NCBI GenBank assembly: GCA_039621445.1
Contig: CP154954.1
Location: 5,743,919-5,807,918, forward strand
Source of the DNA: Euglena gracilis
Taxonomy: Eukaryota; Euglenida; Euglenophyceae; Euglenales
Reading direction: 5' to 3'
Length of the DNA stretch: 64,000 nt
Part shown: one piece after another, positions 1 through 10,965 of the stretch
Numbering within the stretch: the stretch's first letter is position 1
Layout of the letters: the number at the start of each line of letters is the position of its first letter
Notes under the pieces: generated by a model
What the model was told of the DNA's origin: nothing
Database searches by the model: none
Seen by the model: the letters and a program-made list of their open reading frames with translations, nothing else
Translations under genes and position numbers: made by a program

Positions 1-860
1 AGTCGGTTCCAATAACATGGCACTCCGCCAGTTATTTGGATGGGGGGGGGGGTCAGCGAACCCCCCCCCCGTGACCCGACCTAAGATCCTTTTCGGCCAA
101 TTTTTTTCTGAAAAAAATTGGCCGGTGATGCTAATTTGACAAAATATTCAGCTAGATTCCTGATTTTCAGGCATAAATTTTGCAAATTTTGGGATGCAAA
201 CCCCTATTTTTAGGTGTGGGGGTTCCTAATTTAAAGATTTCCCCCCAAAATTCGTTTTCAATGATTCCTAATTTGTCCACCGAAAATGTGGTGTTCCCCC
301 GTGACCCGAACCACCCCCAGAACTTTTTCCTCGAAAAAAGGGCCATTTCACAAGGAAAAAGGCCAATTTTTGCTTTTTCAAAAAAAACATGTTTTTTGGT
401 GTTTTTTTTTAAAAAACATGTTTTTTTTGCTTTATTTAAAAAAACAAAAAAAAACGACAACCCTGGGGGGGACACCCCCCTAAACAGTGGGGCAGTCCAG
501 TGACCGATTTTCGCCCCAGTGCGAAAGAAAAAATTTGACCCTCCTCCCCCCCAGTCTTAAAAAAACCCCAAAGCCCCTGGCCCACAACTTTACAGCCTCT
601 CAGCTGTGCCTGGGGGGGGGGCTTGTCAAGCAACACCCTGGTTGGATCGTGAGGGCACCCCCCATTGAGGGGTTTTTACGTTATTTCAATTTTTTTTGAC
701 CTAATACCCAAAAATTGCCGGGGGCCTGGGATGGTGCCGGACCTCCCTTCCCCTGGCACAAAGTGCTAAAAAAATTTTGAAAAATACTTTCAGGTTGCCC
801 AAGTTTGGGAGGCAGGCTTCTTTTTAAGACCCCCGGGGGGGGGCCACCCACCCAGGGTGG
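1..860. repeat. Repeat block A, first copy (tail of DIRS-like element)
   Basis: This block recurs almost base for base at 5238-6530, including the start AGTCGGTTCCAATAACATGG, the A-tract/T-tract cassette at 380-460 and the end beside a G-run. It overlaps the 3' end of the minus-strand DIRS-like reading frame, so the last ~60 codons of that frame are also present in the second copy. It therefore looks like a transposon terminal region rather than host sequence. Position 269-270 (TA) is the empty counterpart of the insertion site filled by the TA element at 5513-5923. No gene is seen in 1-680. Confidence 0.8.
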
Positions 861-3314
861 CGCGGGACCTTTTTTGCCTCCCCATTTTGTTAAATAACTT
901 ACAGCCACCTGGCTGTCCACGTGGAGCACAATTGTTTGTTTTGGTTTGGCTAGTGCCTGTACTGTTTCCACTGCAGCCTGCAACTCTTTTTGATTGATAT
1001 GAAGGACATGCAGGTCCCTCCAAAAATCCTGCACCTTTTGGCCTGAAGCTTTGTCCAGCCCCCCCCACTGCCAGGTGCTGCTGTCTGAAAAGAGCTCCTG
1101 AGAGGCCTGGGACTGAAATGCCCTGCCCACACCTGGCTGTAAAAAGGCTTTTAACTCCACAATTTGATCCTTGACCCCCTGGGGAATGGTCAGGGTGTGG
1201 TGCCAACCCCACTTTGTGTGCAAATCCACCATTTTGCAAAGTTGATCTGTCAGAATTCTGAGAAATGGCATTGAAACTAAATAGCTTCTGACTTGTCCCA
1301 CAATAGAACTGAGTTTTCTGCAGCTCATTTTCTGTGCTGTGAGCACTTTGCCTAGCTCCTCTCTTAAGGATTTTAGTTTTTCCTGAGGAATTTCCAATTG
1401 GCCTTTTTTCAAATTGATCCATTGGCCCAAATGTTTTATTTCCTGTGTGGGTTCCAGACAGGATTTGGGGAGGTTTAATCTGAAACCTGCCAGTAAAAGG
1501 TCTGTTTTTACTTCTGCCAAATGTTGGGCTGCTGTCTTTTTGCTGGGGGCTAACAGCAAAATGTCGTCCAGGTAGATGAAAACTACCTTGCCTTCCTTTC
1601 TCCATTTTCTTTCCCAGAAGCTCATAAGAGTCATAAATTTTTGTGGCAGGCTGCTTATACCAAAGCATGCAGCTTGAAATTGCCACGTTTCCCCCCCCAC
1701 CTGCATGCACACATGTTTTTCCAGACTGCTGTGCAGTTTTAAGTGGAAATATGCATCTTTCAGGTCTATTTTTCCACAGAACCAACCTTTTCTTAGATAT
1801 GGGAAGATGTTTCCCATGTGTTCCAATCTGAATTTCTGGGGGGTGAAATGGAGATTTAACTGTCGACAATCTGAAATCAGTCTTTCCTTGGTCTTTTCCC
1901 CTTCCTTTTTGGAAATGATAAAATAAGGGACAAAATGTTTTGCCTCCTGTGGGGTGATTTGCCTGGTTGCCCCTGCACATTCGTATTCTCTCAGAATTTT
2001 CTGGGCAGTCCTTATTTCTTGGGGAGTTTTGAAGGGAACTTTTAAGGACATCTGAGGGGGGAGGGGAAGATCTGCCCTGACCCCTTCCCTTATTAGGTTT
2101 AATACCTCTGTGCTGGCTCCTGCCTCGACCCAATGGGGGATGCTGGCCTGCAGGGCCCTGTAGGGGGGCACCCCTGGGTATAATGTGTCTGGGGATTCCA
2201 CAGGCCCCATCACTGGGGTCCTTTCCCCTGGCTGCCCCATCACTGGGGTCCATTCCCCTGGCTGCCCCATCACTGGGGTTGCCTCTGGCCCTGCCATAGG
2301 GCTGCTCAAAGACAGGCTTTCCCCCTGTTTTTGAAAGACGGGGGAAGGTCTGTGGTGGGGAGGTACATATAATGCTGGGGGGTGAGGGCTGATTACCTTC
2401 TGGGGGGGCCCTGGTGTAGCCAATCTTGGGCCTCCCCCCCAAGGGCTGATATCTTGAATGTACTGGCCTCCAGTGGCCACCTGAATTTGCTTGAAATGGC
2501 CTCCATTGGCCTTGATATCTTGATTGTAATGGCCTCCATTGGCCTTCAGGGCCATCTGGCCTTCTTGGTCTCCATTGACCTTCTCTCCAGCACTTTTCTT
2601 GTGTCTTCTTTTTCCCTCTTGGTTCCCCAGATGAGCCACCATGGCTGAATTATTCTGAGGGGTTTGATGCCACCTGTCTTGGCTGTGGCTTGCTTCCCCT
2701 GGGGGGAATGATTTTGAGGGTTCTGGGGGGATAGTTGGACATACCTCTCCCCACTGGGGTCCCCTGCTGGGATTCTGGGTTCTGTGTCCTTGAGAATGGG
2801 CACCATGCCCTTTTGAATGATGGCTGCCATAGCCTTGGGCCCCAGGCCCTGTAGATAGATGGCCGCCATGGCCATTTTGAGGAGGGTTTCCACCTTCCTG
2901 ACTTGAACCCTTTGAACTTGTCATATTTCCCCTGCCATAGGGGTGGGGATGAGAAGGGGGATGGGTAGTCTGCCAGACCTGTTTTTCCCGCTCCTGACAA
3001 TGTTTCCTTGATTGATGACTGTGATGGGTCCCCATGACCCAATGGGCCTTGCCCTGGATGGCTCCTCTGACGCTTTGCTCTGACCACGAGTGTCCAGGGT
3101 CCATGGCCGTCAGAAAAGCTTTGTTGAAAACAGGAAATTTCTGACGAACTGGGGGGCGGAAGGGTTGCGACGGCCACGGACGGACGTGTTGGCCCTGCTC
3201 CATCAGGTACTCCAGCGCCTGCAGTTCCTCGGTGTTTTCCAGCTTCGGCTGTCTGTCTTGAACGTCCTTGTGCTCCCACTTCCTCTTGACAGCTTGAAAT
3301 TTTTTCCAACACAT
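681..3314 (-). pseudogene. DIRS-like retrotransposon: gag-like N-terminus, reverse transcriptase, RNase H (3'-truncated)
   Basis: The 877-codon frame has a low-complexity, Pro/Gly/His-rich first half of gag type, with short tandem repeats (TPVMGQPGE units, DNA near 2210-2285). The second half is a reverse transcriptase: GKIDLKDAYFHL near residue 516 and the catalytic YLDD near 580. An RNase H core follows (SDSSTWQWGG near 741, then HVDSQVAVSYLTKWGG). The YLDD/GGLD layout and the SYLTKWGG ending resemble the DIRS/Ngaro group, whose RNase H ends in a similar YxNKQGG stretch. Right after that motif (near 880) the match stops and the frame runs into repeat block A, so the end of the RNase H and any tyrosine recombinase or methyltransferase frame are missing. 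Likely a dead copy. The DIRS assignment is from motifs only; another RT clade is possible. Confidence 0.65.
2205..2290. repeat. Short tandem repeat in the DIRS-like gag region
   Basis: About two and a half ~36-bp units containing CCCCATCACTGGGGT, in frame with the minus-strand protein, where they encode repeated TPVMGQPGE units. A second, looser set of repeats lies at about 2455-2570 (GGCCTCCATTGGCC repeated). Such in-frame repeats are common in disordered gag-like proteins. Confidence 0.7.
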
Positions 3315-3399
3315 CTTTCATTGAATTCCGTTGAACACGTGTTTGATTTTTGAATGTCTTTGTCTTCAGTATTGACCGCACTCGTAGTGTTGAAATTCT

Positions 3400-4260
3400 T
3401 TCTCTTTGAGGTCGAAGGGCAGAAATAGCAATCAGCCAACTCCGGCAACAAAAAGCAGTAAGAAGCACCCCCCGCGCACGCACAAACACAGAACAGAACA
3501 GCCGGCAAGGAAAGCAGGACCTCACCATCTCGCAGTGCGGAGCCCGAATGGTCTTCTGCAAGAGGGGGGGGTGGACACCACCCACTGGAAACCCCACAGC
3601 ACCAGAGGACCTGGGGTTTTATGGTGGAAAAATGCTGGTTTGCAAGTGGAAGAAGTCCAGCAATTGGGTCAGTGGAAAAATTTTGGGGCCTTCCAAGCTC
3701 ATTATTTACGACTCGGTGTCGTTTCAAAAATTCAAAATCTTATGGCCCAAAGGGGAGTGCACAGTACCTCACCATCTCGAAGTGCGGAGCCCGAATGGTC
3801 TCGGACTCCCACGACAGAGGAAGGGGGAGGAATGGACCAAGAGGGCGAAGCACAAGAAGATGGTGAGCCCAACCCCCCCACCCAAAAAATCAGCAGAAAA
3901 AGAAAGACATCCCAACCAGAAAGGGGGCCCCCACCCAAGCAACCCCAACCACCCACCCAGAAACACAAAGAGAGACAACCATCCCCATCGAGGGGGGGGG
4001 GGGCACCAAGCAAACATGGGAGAGGGCGGGGCCACGACGGTTCAGCTTCGCCACGGTGTCGGAGGAGGCCTCATCATCGCCAACTCCGGCAACAAAGGCG
4101 CAGTAAGAAGCACCCCCCGCGCACACACAAACACACCAGAGCAGAACAGCCGGCAAGGAAAGCAGGACCTCACCATCTTCTTGTGCTTCGCCCTCTTGGT
4201 CCCTTCCTCCCCCTTCCTCTGTCGTGGGAGTCCGATACCCTTCGCGGAAGTTACTTGGAC
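3400..4260. repeat. Mosaic of direct and inverted repeats upstream of the DIRS-like gene
   Basis: A ~110-bp stretch around 3430-3545 (with AAGAAGCACCCCCCGCGCAC) is repeated directly at 4080-4180. A ~70-bp stretch at 3795-3867 is repeated in inverted orientation, essentially perfectly, at 4168-4238. The short piece CCTCACCATCTCG recurs at 3522 and 3767. Long plus-strand frames here are low in complexity and I do not regard them as genes. The arrangement suggests terminal or subterminal repeats of a mobile element, possibly the DIRS-like element's own 5' region. Confidence 0.7.
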
Positions 4261-4690
4261 ATGGCACATAGCTGGCATTTTTTTTCTTGAGAAAAAAACG
4301 TTTTTTGTTTTTTATTTTTAAAAAAACGGGCAAAAAAAAACGGCAAAAAAAACAAAGGGGAAAATGATGGTCCAAACTTTGATCGCAAGGGTGAACCAAT
4401 CTTAGCTCAAATGGCTTGAAAACCAATACTTTTTGGTTGTCTTCAACAAGAATGGTCAAAATAGGGCATTTTTCTGCCATTTTGGCTTGAAACCATTCCA
4501 AACTAACTTGAAACATCCCAAATTTGGTGTCTTTCTCTGACCGAGGATGGGCAAAAAATCTAAAATTAAAGGTAAAATTTTTTTTTGCCCTGGACCCTCA
4601 ATGGCGTTTTTTTTGTTTTTTTTAAAAAAAACATGTTTTTTTTAAAAAAACGTGTTTTTTTGACTTCGTTTTAAACGAAGTGCCAGCTAT
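4260..4690. repeat. A-tract/T-tract hairpin cassettes
   Basis: At 4280-4345 and 4605-4670 alternating runs of A and T form near-perfect palindromes around ACGT or CATG cores. Similar cassettes occur at 380-460, 6035-6110, 18090-18240, 22748-22830 and 23305-23385. The stretch between them holds no gene. Confidence 0.6.
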
Positions 4691-4693
4691 GAC

Positions 4694-4894
4694 ATGGCAA
4701 CATATGTTGACATCAGAGTGAAACTGGTCTTGATTGATATGATGACATCAGATCTTGAAACTGGAAAACAACTTGATTCTTTTTTGTGGCGATGGCAAAG
4801 TTTCGCAAAGCTGGAGGGCAAACAGCGGCGGATGTTCGGCAACGCTGTTCTCGCTGATTCCATAGCACGTGGCACTGCCAATAGGGATGAATAA
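4694..4894 (+). CDS. Short open frame, possible orphan exon or small protein
   Basis: A 66-codon ATG-to-TAA frame of mixed composition in otherwise low-complexity DNA. It has no homopolymer run and reads like ordinary protein sequence. The protein has no recognisable domain, signal peptide or membrane segment. There is no clear splice acceptor before the ATG and no homologue elsewhere in the window. It could equally be a fragment of a decayed transposon. The call rests only on composition. Confidence 0.2.
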   Translation: MATYVDIRVKLVLIDMMTSDLETGKQLDSFLWRWQSFAKLEGKQRRMFGNAVLADSIARGTANRDE

Positions 4895-4984
4895 CTGCAA
4901 TTCTTTGGGTCAAACTCAGGCCTCATTTGTATTCTCCCCACTCGGTCAGCCGATGGAACCAGGCTGAAGTTGACCAATTGACCA

Positions 4985-5237
4985 GGGGGGGGGTTTGGAG
5001 TTTTTTTCCAAAAAATTTGTCACTGGAAAAAAAGTCCGACAGCAAGCCCTGCTAAACCCGCCCCCCCCCCCCCCAAAATAACCTGGCGGGGCCCTTGCGG
5101 GGCCCTGGCAGTGGCGGCAGGGGGAGGGGCAAAAAAGAAGCTTCCAGTAACTTGGCACCCCCTTTTTAAGGAAAATTCCTTTACGACGCTGAAAAAAAGG
5201 GCCCAAATAACCTGGCGGGGGGGGGGGGCAGGGCCAA
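4985..5237. repeat. G/C-run rich inverted-repeat patch
   Basis: Contains runs of 8 or more G or C and the phrase AATAACCTGGCGGGG twice (near 5080 and 5208). The related CGCCAGTTATTTGG lies just beyond in block A (near 5266), in the opposite sense. No gene. It abuts the second copy of repeat block A. Confidence 0.5.
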
Positions 5238-6530
5238 AAGTCGGTTCCAATAACATGGCACTCCGCCAGTTATTTGGATGGGGGGGGGGTCAGCGACCCC
5301 CCCCCCCCCCCCGTGACCCGACCTAAGATCCTTTTCGGCCAAATTTTTTCTGAAAAAAATTGGCCGGTGATGCTAATTTGACAAAATATTCAGCTAGATT
5401 CCTGCTTTTGAGGCATAAATTTTGCAAATTTTGGGATGCAAACCCCTATTTTTAGGTGTGGGGGTTCCTAATTTAAGGATTTCCCCCCAAAATTCGTTTT
5501 CAATGATTCCTACCCCCCCCCCCCCCTAGTCGTATGACCGGGTTCCTGCAACCTGTGACCGGGGGGGGTGGTCATAACACCCCCATAACCTGCAACCTGT
5601 GACCGGGGGGTGGTCATAGATGAGGGGGCGGTCGTAGAAGTGTGTGAAAACTGTCCCAAAATGGCAGATTTACCCCCCCCAAATGTCCCATTTTTCAAAA
5701 ATCCGGCGCTTCGCGCCAGCAGGGGGGACCTTATTTTGGGGGGGTCCATTTCATGGATTTTTGCTCGGACCGGCCAGGGGGGGGACTTATTTTGGGGGGT
5801 TAAATTTTTCGCAACCTGCAACCTGTGACCGGGGGGGGTGGTCATAACACCCCCATGACCTGCAACCTGTGACCGGGGGGTGGTCATAGATGAGGGGTGG
5901 TCGTACGACTAGGGGGGGGGGGGTAATTTGGCCACCGAAAATGTGGTGTTCCCCCGTGACCCGAACCACCCCCAGAACTTTTTCCTCGAAAAAATGGCCA
6001 TTTCACAAGGAAAACGGCCAATTTTTGCTTTTTCAAAAAAAACATGTTTTTGGTGTTTTTTTAAAAAACATGTTTTTTTTTGCTTTATTTAAAAAAACAA
6101 AAAAAAACGACAACCCTGGGGGGGACACCCCCCCACCTAAACAGTGGGGCAGTCCAGTGACCGATTTTCGCCCCAGTGCGAAAGAAAAAATTTGACCCCC
6201 CTCCCCCCCAGTCTTAAAAAAACCCCAAAGCCCCTGGCCCACAACTTTACAGCCTCTCAGCTGTGCCTGGGGGGGGGGGGGCTTGTCAAGCAACACCCTG
6301 GTTGGATCGTGAGGGCACCCCCCATTGAGGGGTTTTTACGTTATTTCAATTTTTTTGACCTAATACCCAAAAATTGCCGGGGGCCTGGGATGGTGCCGGA
6401 CCTCCCTTCCCCTGGCACAAAATGCTAAAAAAATTTTGAAAAATACTTTCAGGTTGCCCAAGTTTGGGAGGCAGGCTTCTTTTTAAGACCCCCGGGGGGG
6501 GGGGGCACCCAGCCAGGGTGGCGCGGGCCC
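5238..6530. repeat. Repeat block A, second copy, carrying an inserted TA element
   Basis: Matches 1-860 closely except that it is interrupted at 5513-5923 by a TIR element. Removing that insert restores the collinear match (…GATTCCTA/ATTTGTCC… in the empty copy; …GATTCCTA[insert]TAATTTGG… here). The right part (6360-6510) repeats the end of the DIRS-like coding frame, so this is a second fragment of the same transposon family. The copy ends in a G-run near 6500. Confidence 0.85.
5513..5923. mobile_element. TA-flanked TIR element with poly-C/poly-G ends (MITE)
   Basis: About 411 bp. It starts with a run of C followed by CTAGTCGTATGACC and ends with GGTCGTACGACTAG followed by a run of G, so the ends are inverted repeats. 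TA is present on both sides. The uninterrupted site is at 269-270 in the other copy of repeat block A, where only one TA is found, which documents a real insertion with TA target duplication. TA targeting is typical of Tc1/mariner elements and their non-autonomous relatives. Inside are internal inverted copies of CAACCTGTGACCGGGG; there is no transposase. A shorter relative lies at 9992-10251. Confidence 0.88.
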
Positions 6531-7060
6531 CCCCGGGGGGGGGGGACCCCCAAAATCGGGCCCGTTAAAGGCAATTTTCAAAAATTTTCGGCGCTTTGCG
6601 CCGAAAAGGTATACCCAGCGCCTCCGGCGCGGGACCCCCCCCAGGGGGGGGGGTCCGGCCCGGACCCACCCACCCTCCCCCAGGGGGGGGGGTCAGGTGA
6701 CTTAAAAAGAAGCCTGTTGGGAGGGTCCTTCACCAGGCTGGATGGGTGCAAGGGGTTTGTTTTAGTCTTCGACCCCGGGGGGGGGGTGGGTCTGGCCGAG
6801 CCCCCAACCCCGGGTGGGGGTGGGATATACTTTTCGGCGAAAATTTTGAAAAAGGGGCTATTTTAAGCATTTTTCGTGATTTTGGCCATTTTCGGGTAAA
6901 AGCTGTGGGTCCCCCCGGGGGAGGGGGGTAACACTTTCCCAAAAATTTTCGGCGCCAAACATAAACCACCCCCGGGGGGGGGGGGGGCTCAGCCGGACCC
7001 ACCCATCCTCCCCCCCCCAGTGCAAGACTAAAAAAAACCCCTGTTTTGGGCTGCCTGGGA
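6500..7060. repeat. G/C-run foldback region, hAT-like relative
   Basis: Short AT-rich cores (TTTCGGCGCC and relatives) are separated by long G or C runs. The ends near 6758 (GGGGTTTGTTTTAGTCTT) and 7028-7052 (AAGACTAAAAAAAACCCCTG) are inverted copies of each other and resemble the 300-bp hAT-type elements at 15041 and 22172. A clean target duplication is not visible. No coding potential. Confidence 0.5.
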
Positions 7061-8350
7061 GAAGGCTGCTAGCTGAGCGCCCCCCCCCCCCCCACCGGGG
7101 TTCCCAGTGAAGATGGGCCGTCAAAAAAAGGTCCAAAAAACCGAAACTGCTAGAATGCCCCGAAAGCCACCAATTATGCAAAAAAACATCAATTTTTGAC
7201 CCAAATGTGTTTTGGCAAGCCCTGCTGTTAATTTGGAAATCCCTGATGATATGACCCCATCTAATATGCAACTTTGATAATGAAGTAATGAAGCCTGATG
7301 CGTGCATGGTGTTCTGTCCCCAAAGTGGGGTGACAACCCATAATGCCAGGTGGGCATCCATGGAATATGATTGGGGGGAACTGTGAATCAAGGCATGAGA
7401 TAGGTGGGCCACACCCATCCATCCTTGCACGACACCAAGTCCCAACACAAATTGATCGCTGCAAGTACATCGCTTTGCGCAAATATTTCACATCCATCCT
7501 GGGTGGTCCCCAAACAAAAAAAAACTTCCCAACACACACATTCAAATGACTCCAGACAATTGCTCAATATTCCCTTTTGCGCCGGCTGGGCTGATCCGGT
7601 ACAATCACATGCCAGGGGGGGGGGGGGATGCGCTGGACGGCCCTCGGAAAAAATGCGCAAAAATGCGCTGAGTTTGTACATTCCTAAGGGAAAAAAGACT
7701 TGGAAAAATTTCCAACAATAAACCCAAAATTAAACCAAAATCACCAAAAACAGCTGAAATGAAGGCAGTTTTGGTATATAAAAAAAATGCACGAGCAAGG
7801 CGTCACTCTCTGTCCACCATAACCAACAATGTCAGCCATGGTTGCCCCTTACTTGTGACGAGGGGAGAAGGATTCGATGTGGGGTCTCTGAAAACCCTGG
7901 TGTCCTCATCATCGTTGGATGAGTACCCACACCTCATCACCCAACGGTTTTTTCTTGAGGCGGGTCCCTTGGGTGGAAAAAAGTGCGGAAATGGGTTCGT
8001 TGGTTATAGAAATGGGTTAGTTGAATGTGGGCAAAATTCGGTGAGCATGTGGTTTGGTTGGTGTTGAAGAACGGTATTGAAGAACATCAATGTCAAGTGT
8101 TGTTTTTGGCATATGGACAATGTGGACAACATGGACAATATTGACAAAATGCCTCCAAAAAGTGTAAAAAAAAAAGTGGGAGAATGGAAAAAAATGCGCA
8201 AAAATGCGCATTTTTGAAAAAATGACAAAAATGCGCAAAAATGCGCAGCGCATCCCCCCCCCCTGCACATGGGGTAGAGTCAGATTCACAACACCTGTAT
8301 CCTTGCATCCAGAGTTCCTTTCCTGCTGAGAATTGGATGAGATCCCATTT
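7060..8350. other. Gene-free interval
   Basis: Mixed-composition sequence with scattered G-runs. It has many short ATG frames on both strands but none with a recognisable domain. The motif AAAATGCGCAAAAATGCGC recurs at 7650-7670 and 8190-8250, apparently as a short dispersed repeat. Nothing else can be supported. Confidence 0.5.
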
Positions 8351-8354
8351 AGGC

Positions 8355-8512
8355 CCGAATCGCTGACTGGACAAATACGCAGCGAAATATATGCAAGACG
8401 AAGCAGGGCGACTGGGAGCCGAACTTCACACTCGGCAGAGGCAAAAACCCTGAGTGGGAAAAATTCAGGTGTTTGCTTGAATTCTTCAAATCCCATGTCG
8501 AAAACCATGAAT
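8355..8512 (+). CDS. Possible orphan exon
   Basis: One plus-strand frame translates to a stretch of natural-looking composition containing GDWEPNFTLGRGKNPEWEKF and ends in TGA near 8512. A splice acceptor is not obvious and I recognise no family. The 3' part (AATTTGCAAATTAACCCCCAAATGGAGG and what follows) belongs to a dispersed repeat also seen near 24530 and 27440, so this may be the tail of a transposon or a decayed exon. Weakly supported. Confidence 0.2.
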
Positions 8513-9990
8513 TATCTTGAATTCTTCTTGAGCCAGCCCAACTCGGCCGTCCTTGCCTTGCACAAATTGCAAATTAACCCCCAAATGGAGGTTTTGAAAA
8601 GCATTTGGGTGGGTTTTGAGTCATTTTCCTTCACATTTGATTGAAAAATTGGGGGGGGGGGCTTAAAAATTTCTTTAGAGGGGGGGTGGACTTATTATTG
8701 GTGGTCGGCCCGACCACCAATGGTCGCTAGCGACTAGTCGCCACCACCAAAAATCCATCACCAAATTCCCGCAATGAGCCCATCAATGGCACATTTTTGC
8801 AAACACAAACGTGGACCAGAAGAGAAGAAAGACAAGAAGACATGCCAGGGGAGATCCAGTCGCCCTGGGGGTTCACTGAACTGAACTGAACTCCCACTTT
8901 TGTCGCGTGCAAAATGAGAGCGAAGGGACGGAAGGGATTGCATTCCGCTTCCGTAATCCTGTGCGCTATGGATGGTGCATGTCGCTGCTTGATGGGGGTG
9001 AATGTGCCCACAATGGACCTGATCCCTTGTGCAAAGAAAAGAAAAGGAGGAAAGACTGAGAAGAACAGGGGGGGTGAGAGGGGAGGATGCAATGCTTGTG
9101 GGGATCATCCTTGAAAAACTCCCTGCTGAAATCCTCATTTTTGTTTCACTTTCCAGAGTGCCTCTGCTGTTATTTTTGCACAATTTGGGCATTCCGTCGT
9201 TCTTCTGTGAGGAACATGCTTTGGGTCTGTCCAAATTCGGGGGAGAAAAATTTTCTTCAGACGTCATTTGATTGTTCTGGTGATTCTGAGTTCGTCTCTG
9301 CCTCCCATTTCATCTTCACTTTCAAATCAGTGGGAGTTTGGAACAGGTGAAGAAACAAAGCTGACAGCAACACAGAAAGGTAATAGGCCCGATTTGCAGA
9401 CAACATGGGCCACCAAACTACAAGTACAGTTGTGTTGTCGGTTGGTTTGGCTTTTATATGCATGATGATGAGGAAATGCTCTTGTGGAACAGAGGGAATT
9501 GACCAGGGGTTCTTTTACCCCCCCCCCTGTCCAACAACCACTGAATATCGCGACTGACTGGGGGGGGGTAGCTATTTTGGCCAAATATCGCTACTGACCA
9601 GGGGGGGTGGTCGCTAGACAAGACCGGGGCCAAAAACACTTTCTCCCGCTTCGCCTCAAGGTGAAGAAAAAAGTTTCCTTTGCCTGACATGGCCACAACA
9701 CTCAGATTCTGGCTGAGCAAAAGACTGCCATTGCAAATCCAACCCACATCACATCTATAGCACACATCACATTAGCACATGTACCCCCCTTGTCTAAGAA
9801 CCAGAAAAAATGGGTAAGAACTGGGGGGGGTGCTTAGACAAGGGGGGAAAACGTATTACCCCCCAAAAAATCGGTGCTTCGCGCCGTAAGAGGTAAAAAA
9901 AAAACAAACCTTGTAACGTTCCATCAACATGGCAATGCAGCACAGAGACAGATGGTCACACTCGGTGGAGTCTTACAGTGGCATCGTGGT
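8512..9990. other. Gene-poor interval with dispersed repeats
   Basis: Holds a dispersed repeat with GGTCGCTAGCGAC hairpins (8695-8750; relatives at 24200-24280, 24930-24965 and 27560-27625). Short frames on both strands lie at 8730-9270, none convincing. Near 9782-9850 is a small inverted repeat built on CCCCTTGTCTAAG and CTTAGACAAGGGG. Its right half recurs at 10345-10383. Confidence 0.45.
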
Positions 9991-9991
9991 A

Positions 9992-10251
9992 CCCCCCCCT
10001 CCCCTAGTCGTATGACCGGGTTCCTGCAACCTGTGACCGGGGGGTGTGGTCGTAACACCCCCATAACCTGCAACCTGTGACCGGGGGGTGGTCGTAAATG
10101 AGGGGGCGGTCATAGGTAAGGTGGTGTTAAATTTTTCGCAACCTGCAACCTGTGACCGGGGGGTGTGGTCGTAACACACCCATGACCTGCAACCTGCGAC
10201 CGGGGGGTGGTCGTAAATGAGGGGTGGTCGTACGACTAGGGGAGGGGGGGG
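9992..10251. mobile_element. TA-flanked TIR element, short version
   Basis: About 260 bp. The ends are near-perfect inverted repeats (CCCCTAGTCGTATGACC at the left, GGTCGTACGACTAGGGG at the right), each preceded by a C- or G-run, with TA on both sides. It shares the repeated CAACCTGTGACC blocks with the 411-bp element at 5513 but lacks its central ~150 bp. Non-coding, so mobilised in trans if at all. Confidence 0.82.
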
Positions 10252-10339
10252 TAAAACTACGCTTTCTGTTCTACACCAAGCGGAACTTTTGGGGTAAGAT
10301 GTAAAACAATATGTGATATCCACCAAACAAGGTGACCTT

Positions 10340-10965
10340 TAAAAAGATGGGTAAGAACCGGGGGGGGTGCTTAGACAAGGGTGGTGCTACCTCCCCCCCC
10401 CTTGTCAATGTTCCAGGAGAGTGCCGTTGACACAGGGGGTGCGTCAACGACACGCCATGTCAATGTCACTGTGATTCAATAGGTAATGTTCCAGAAAAGT
10501 GTCGTTGAAGCGGGGGGGGGGGTGTCAACGACACGCCGTGTCAACGACAAGGGGGGGGGAGGTCAGACAATGGGGGGGGCAGGTATATACACACAGGTAT
10601 AAATCCGCCATGAAAGTTGTAAGAAAAGGCTGGAGGTAAGAACGCGAACATCTGGAAAAAAAGATCACCTGGAAAAAGATCGCTACTGACTGGGGGGGGG
10701 TCGTTGGACAAGGGGGGGGGTGAGGTAAGGCCGGGGGGATGGGGTCGGCACCCCCCCACCCACCCCTGGGATGGGCCCCCCCCCCCCGGGAGGTGGGTGG
10801 GTCCGGGGGACCCACCGCCAAAAATGCTAAAAATAGCACATTTTTCAAAAAAATTTCGGCGCCGAAAAAGATATACCCACCAGCCCCTATCCGGGGAGGG
10901 GGTCCAAGGGACCCCCCCCAGGGGGAGGGGGTCCAAGACTAAAAAAAACCCCTGGAAATGACCAA
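10340..10965. repeat. Cluster of small inverted repeats with G-run ends
   Basis: Contains three copies of GTCAACGACACGCC or close variants (10440-10550) and a half-element ending CTTAGACAAGGG (10345-10383). At 10735-10958 is a hAT-like foldback ending AAGACTAAAAAAAACCCCTG and including the dyad TTTCGGCGCCGAAAA. No genes. Confidence 0.5.

Noticed and set aside
3406-4321. Plus-strand frames of 257-294 codons
   Set aside because: They run through direct and inverted repeats with homopolymers, have Pro/Lys-rich low-complexity translations in all frames, and have no domain. Best explained as repeat DNA.
5513-5923. TIR elements as introner introns
   Set aside because: The TA- and TTAA-flanked elements end in C-runs and G-runs and have no GT…AG at their edges, so they cannot be spliced out precisely as introns.
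8727-9350. Possible F-box-like exon (LPAEILIFVSL…)
   Set aside because: The resemblance is limited to a short stretch, there is no supporting splice context, and overlapping frames on the other strand are equally open. Too weak to list.
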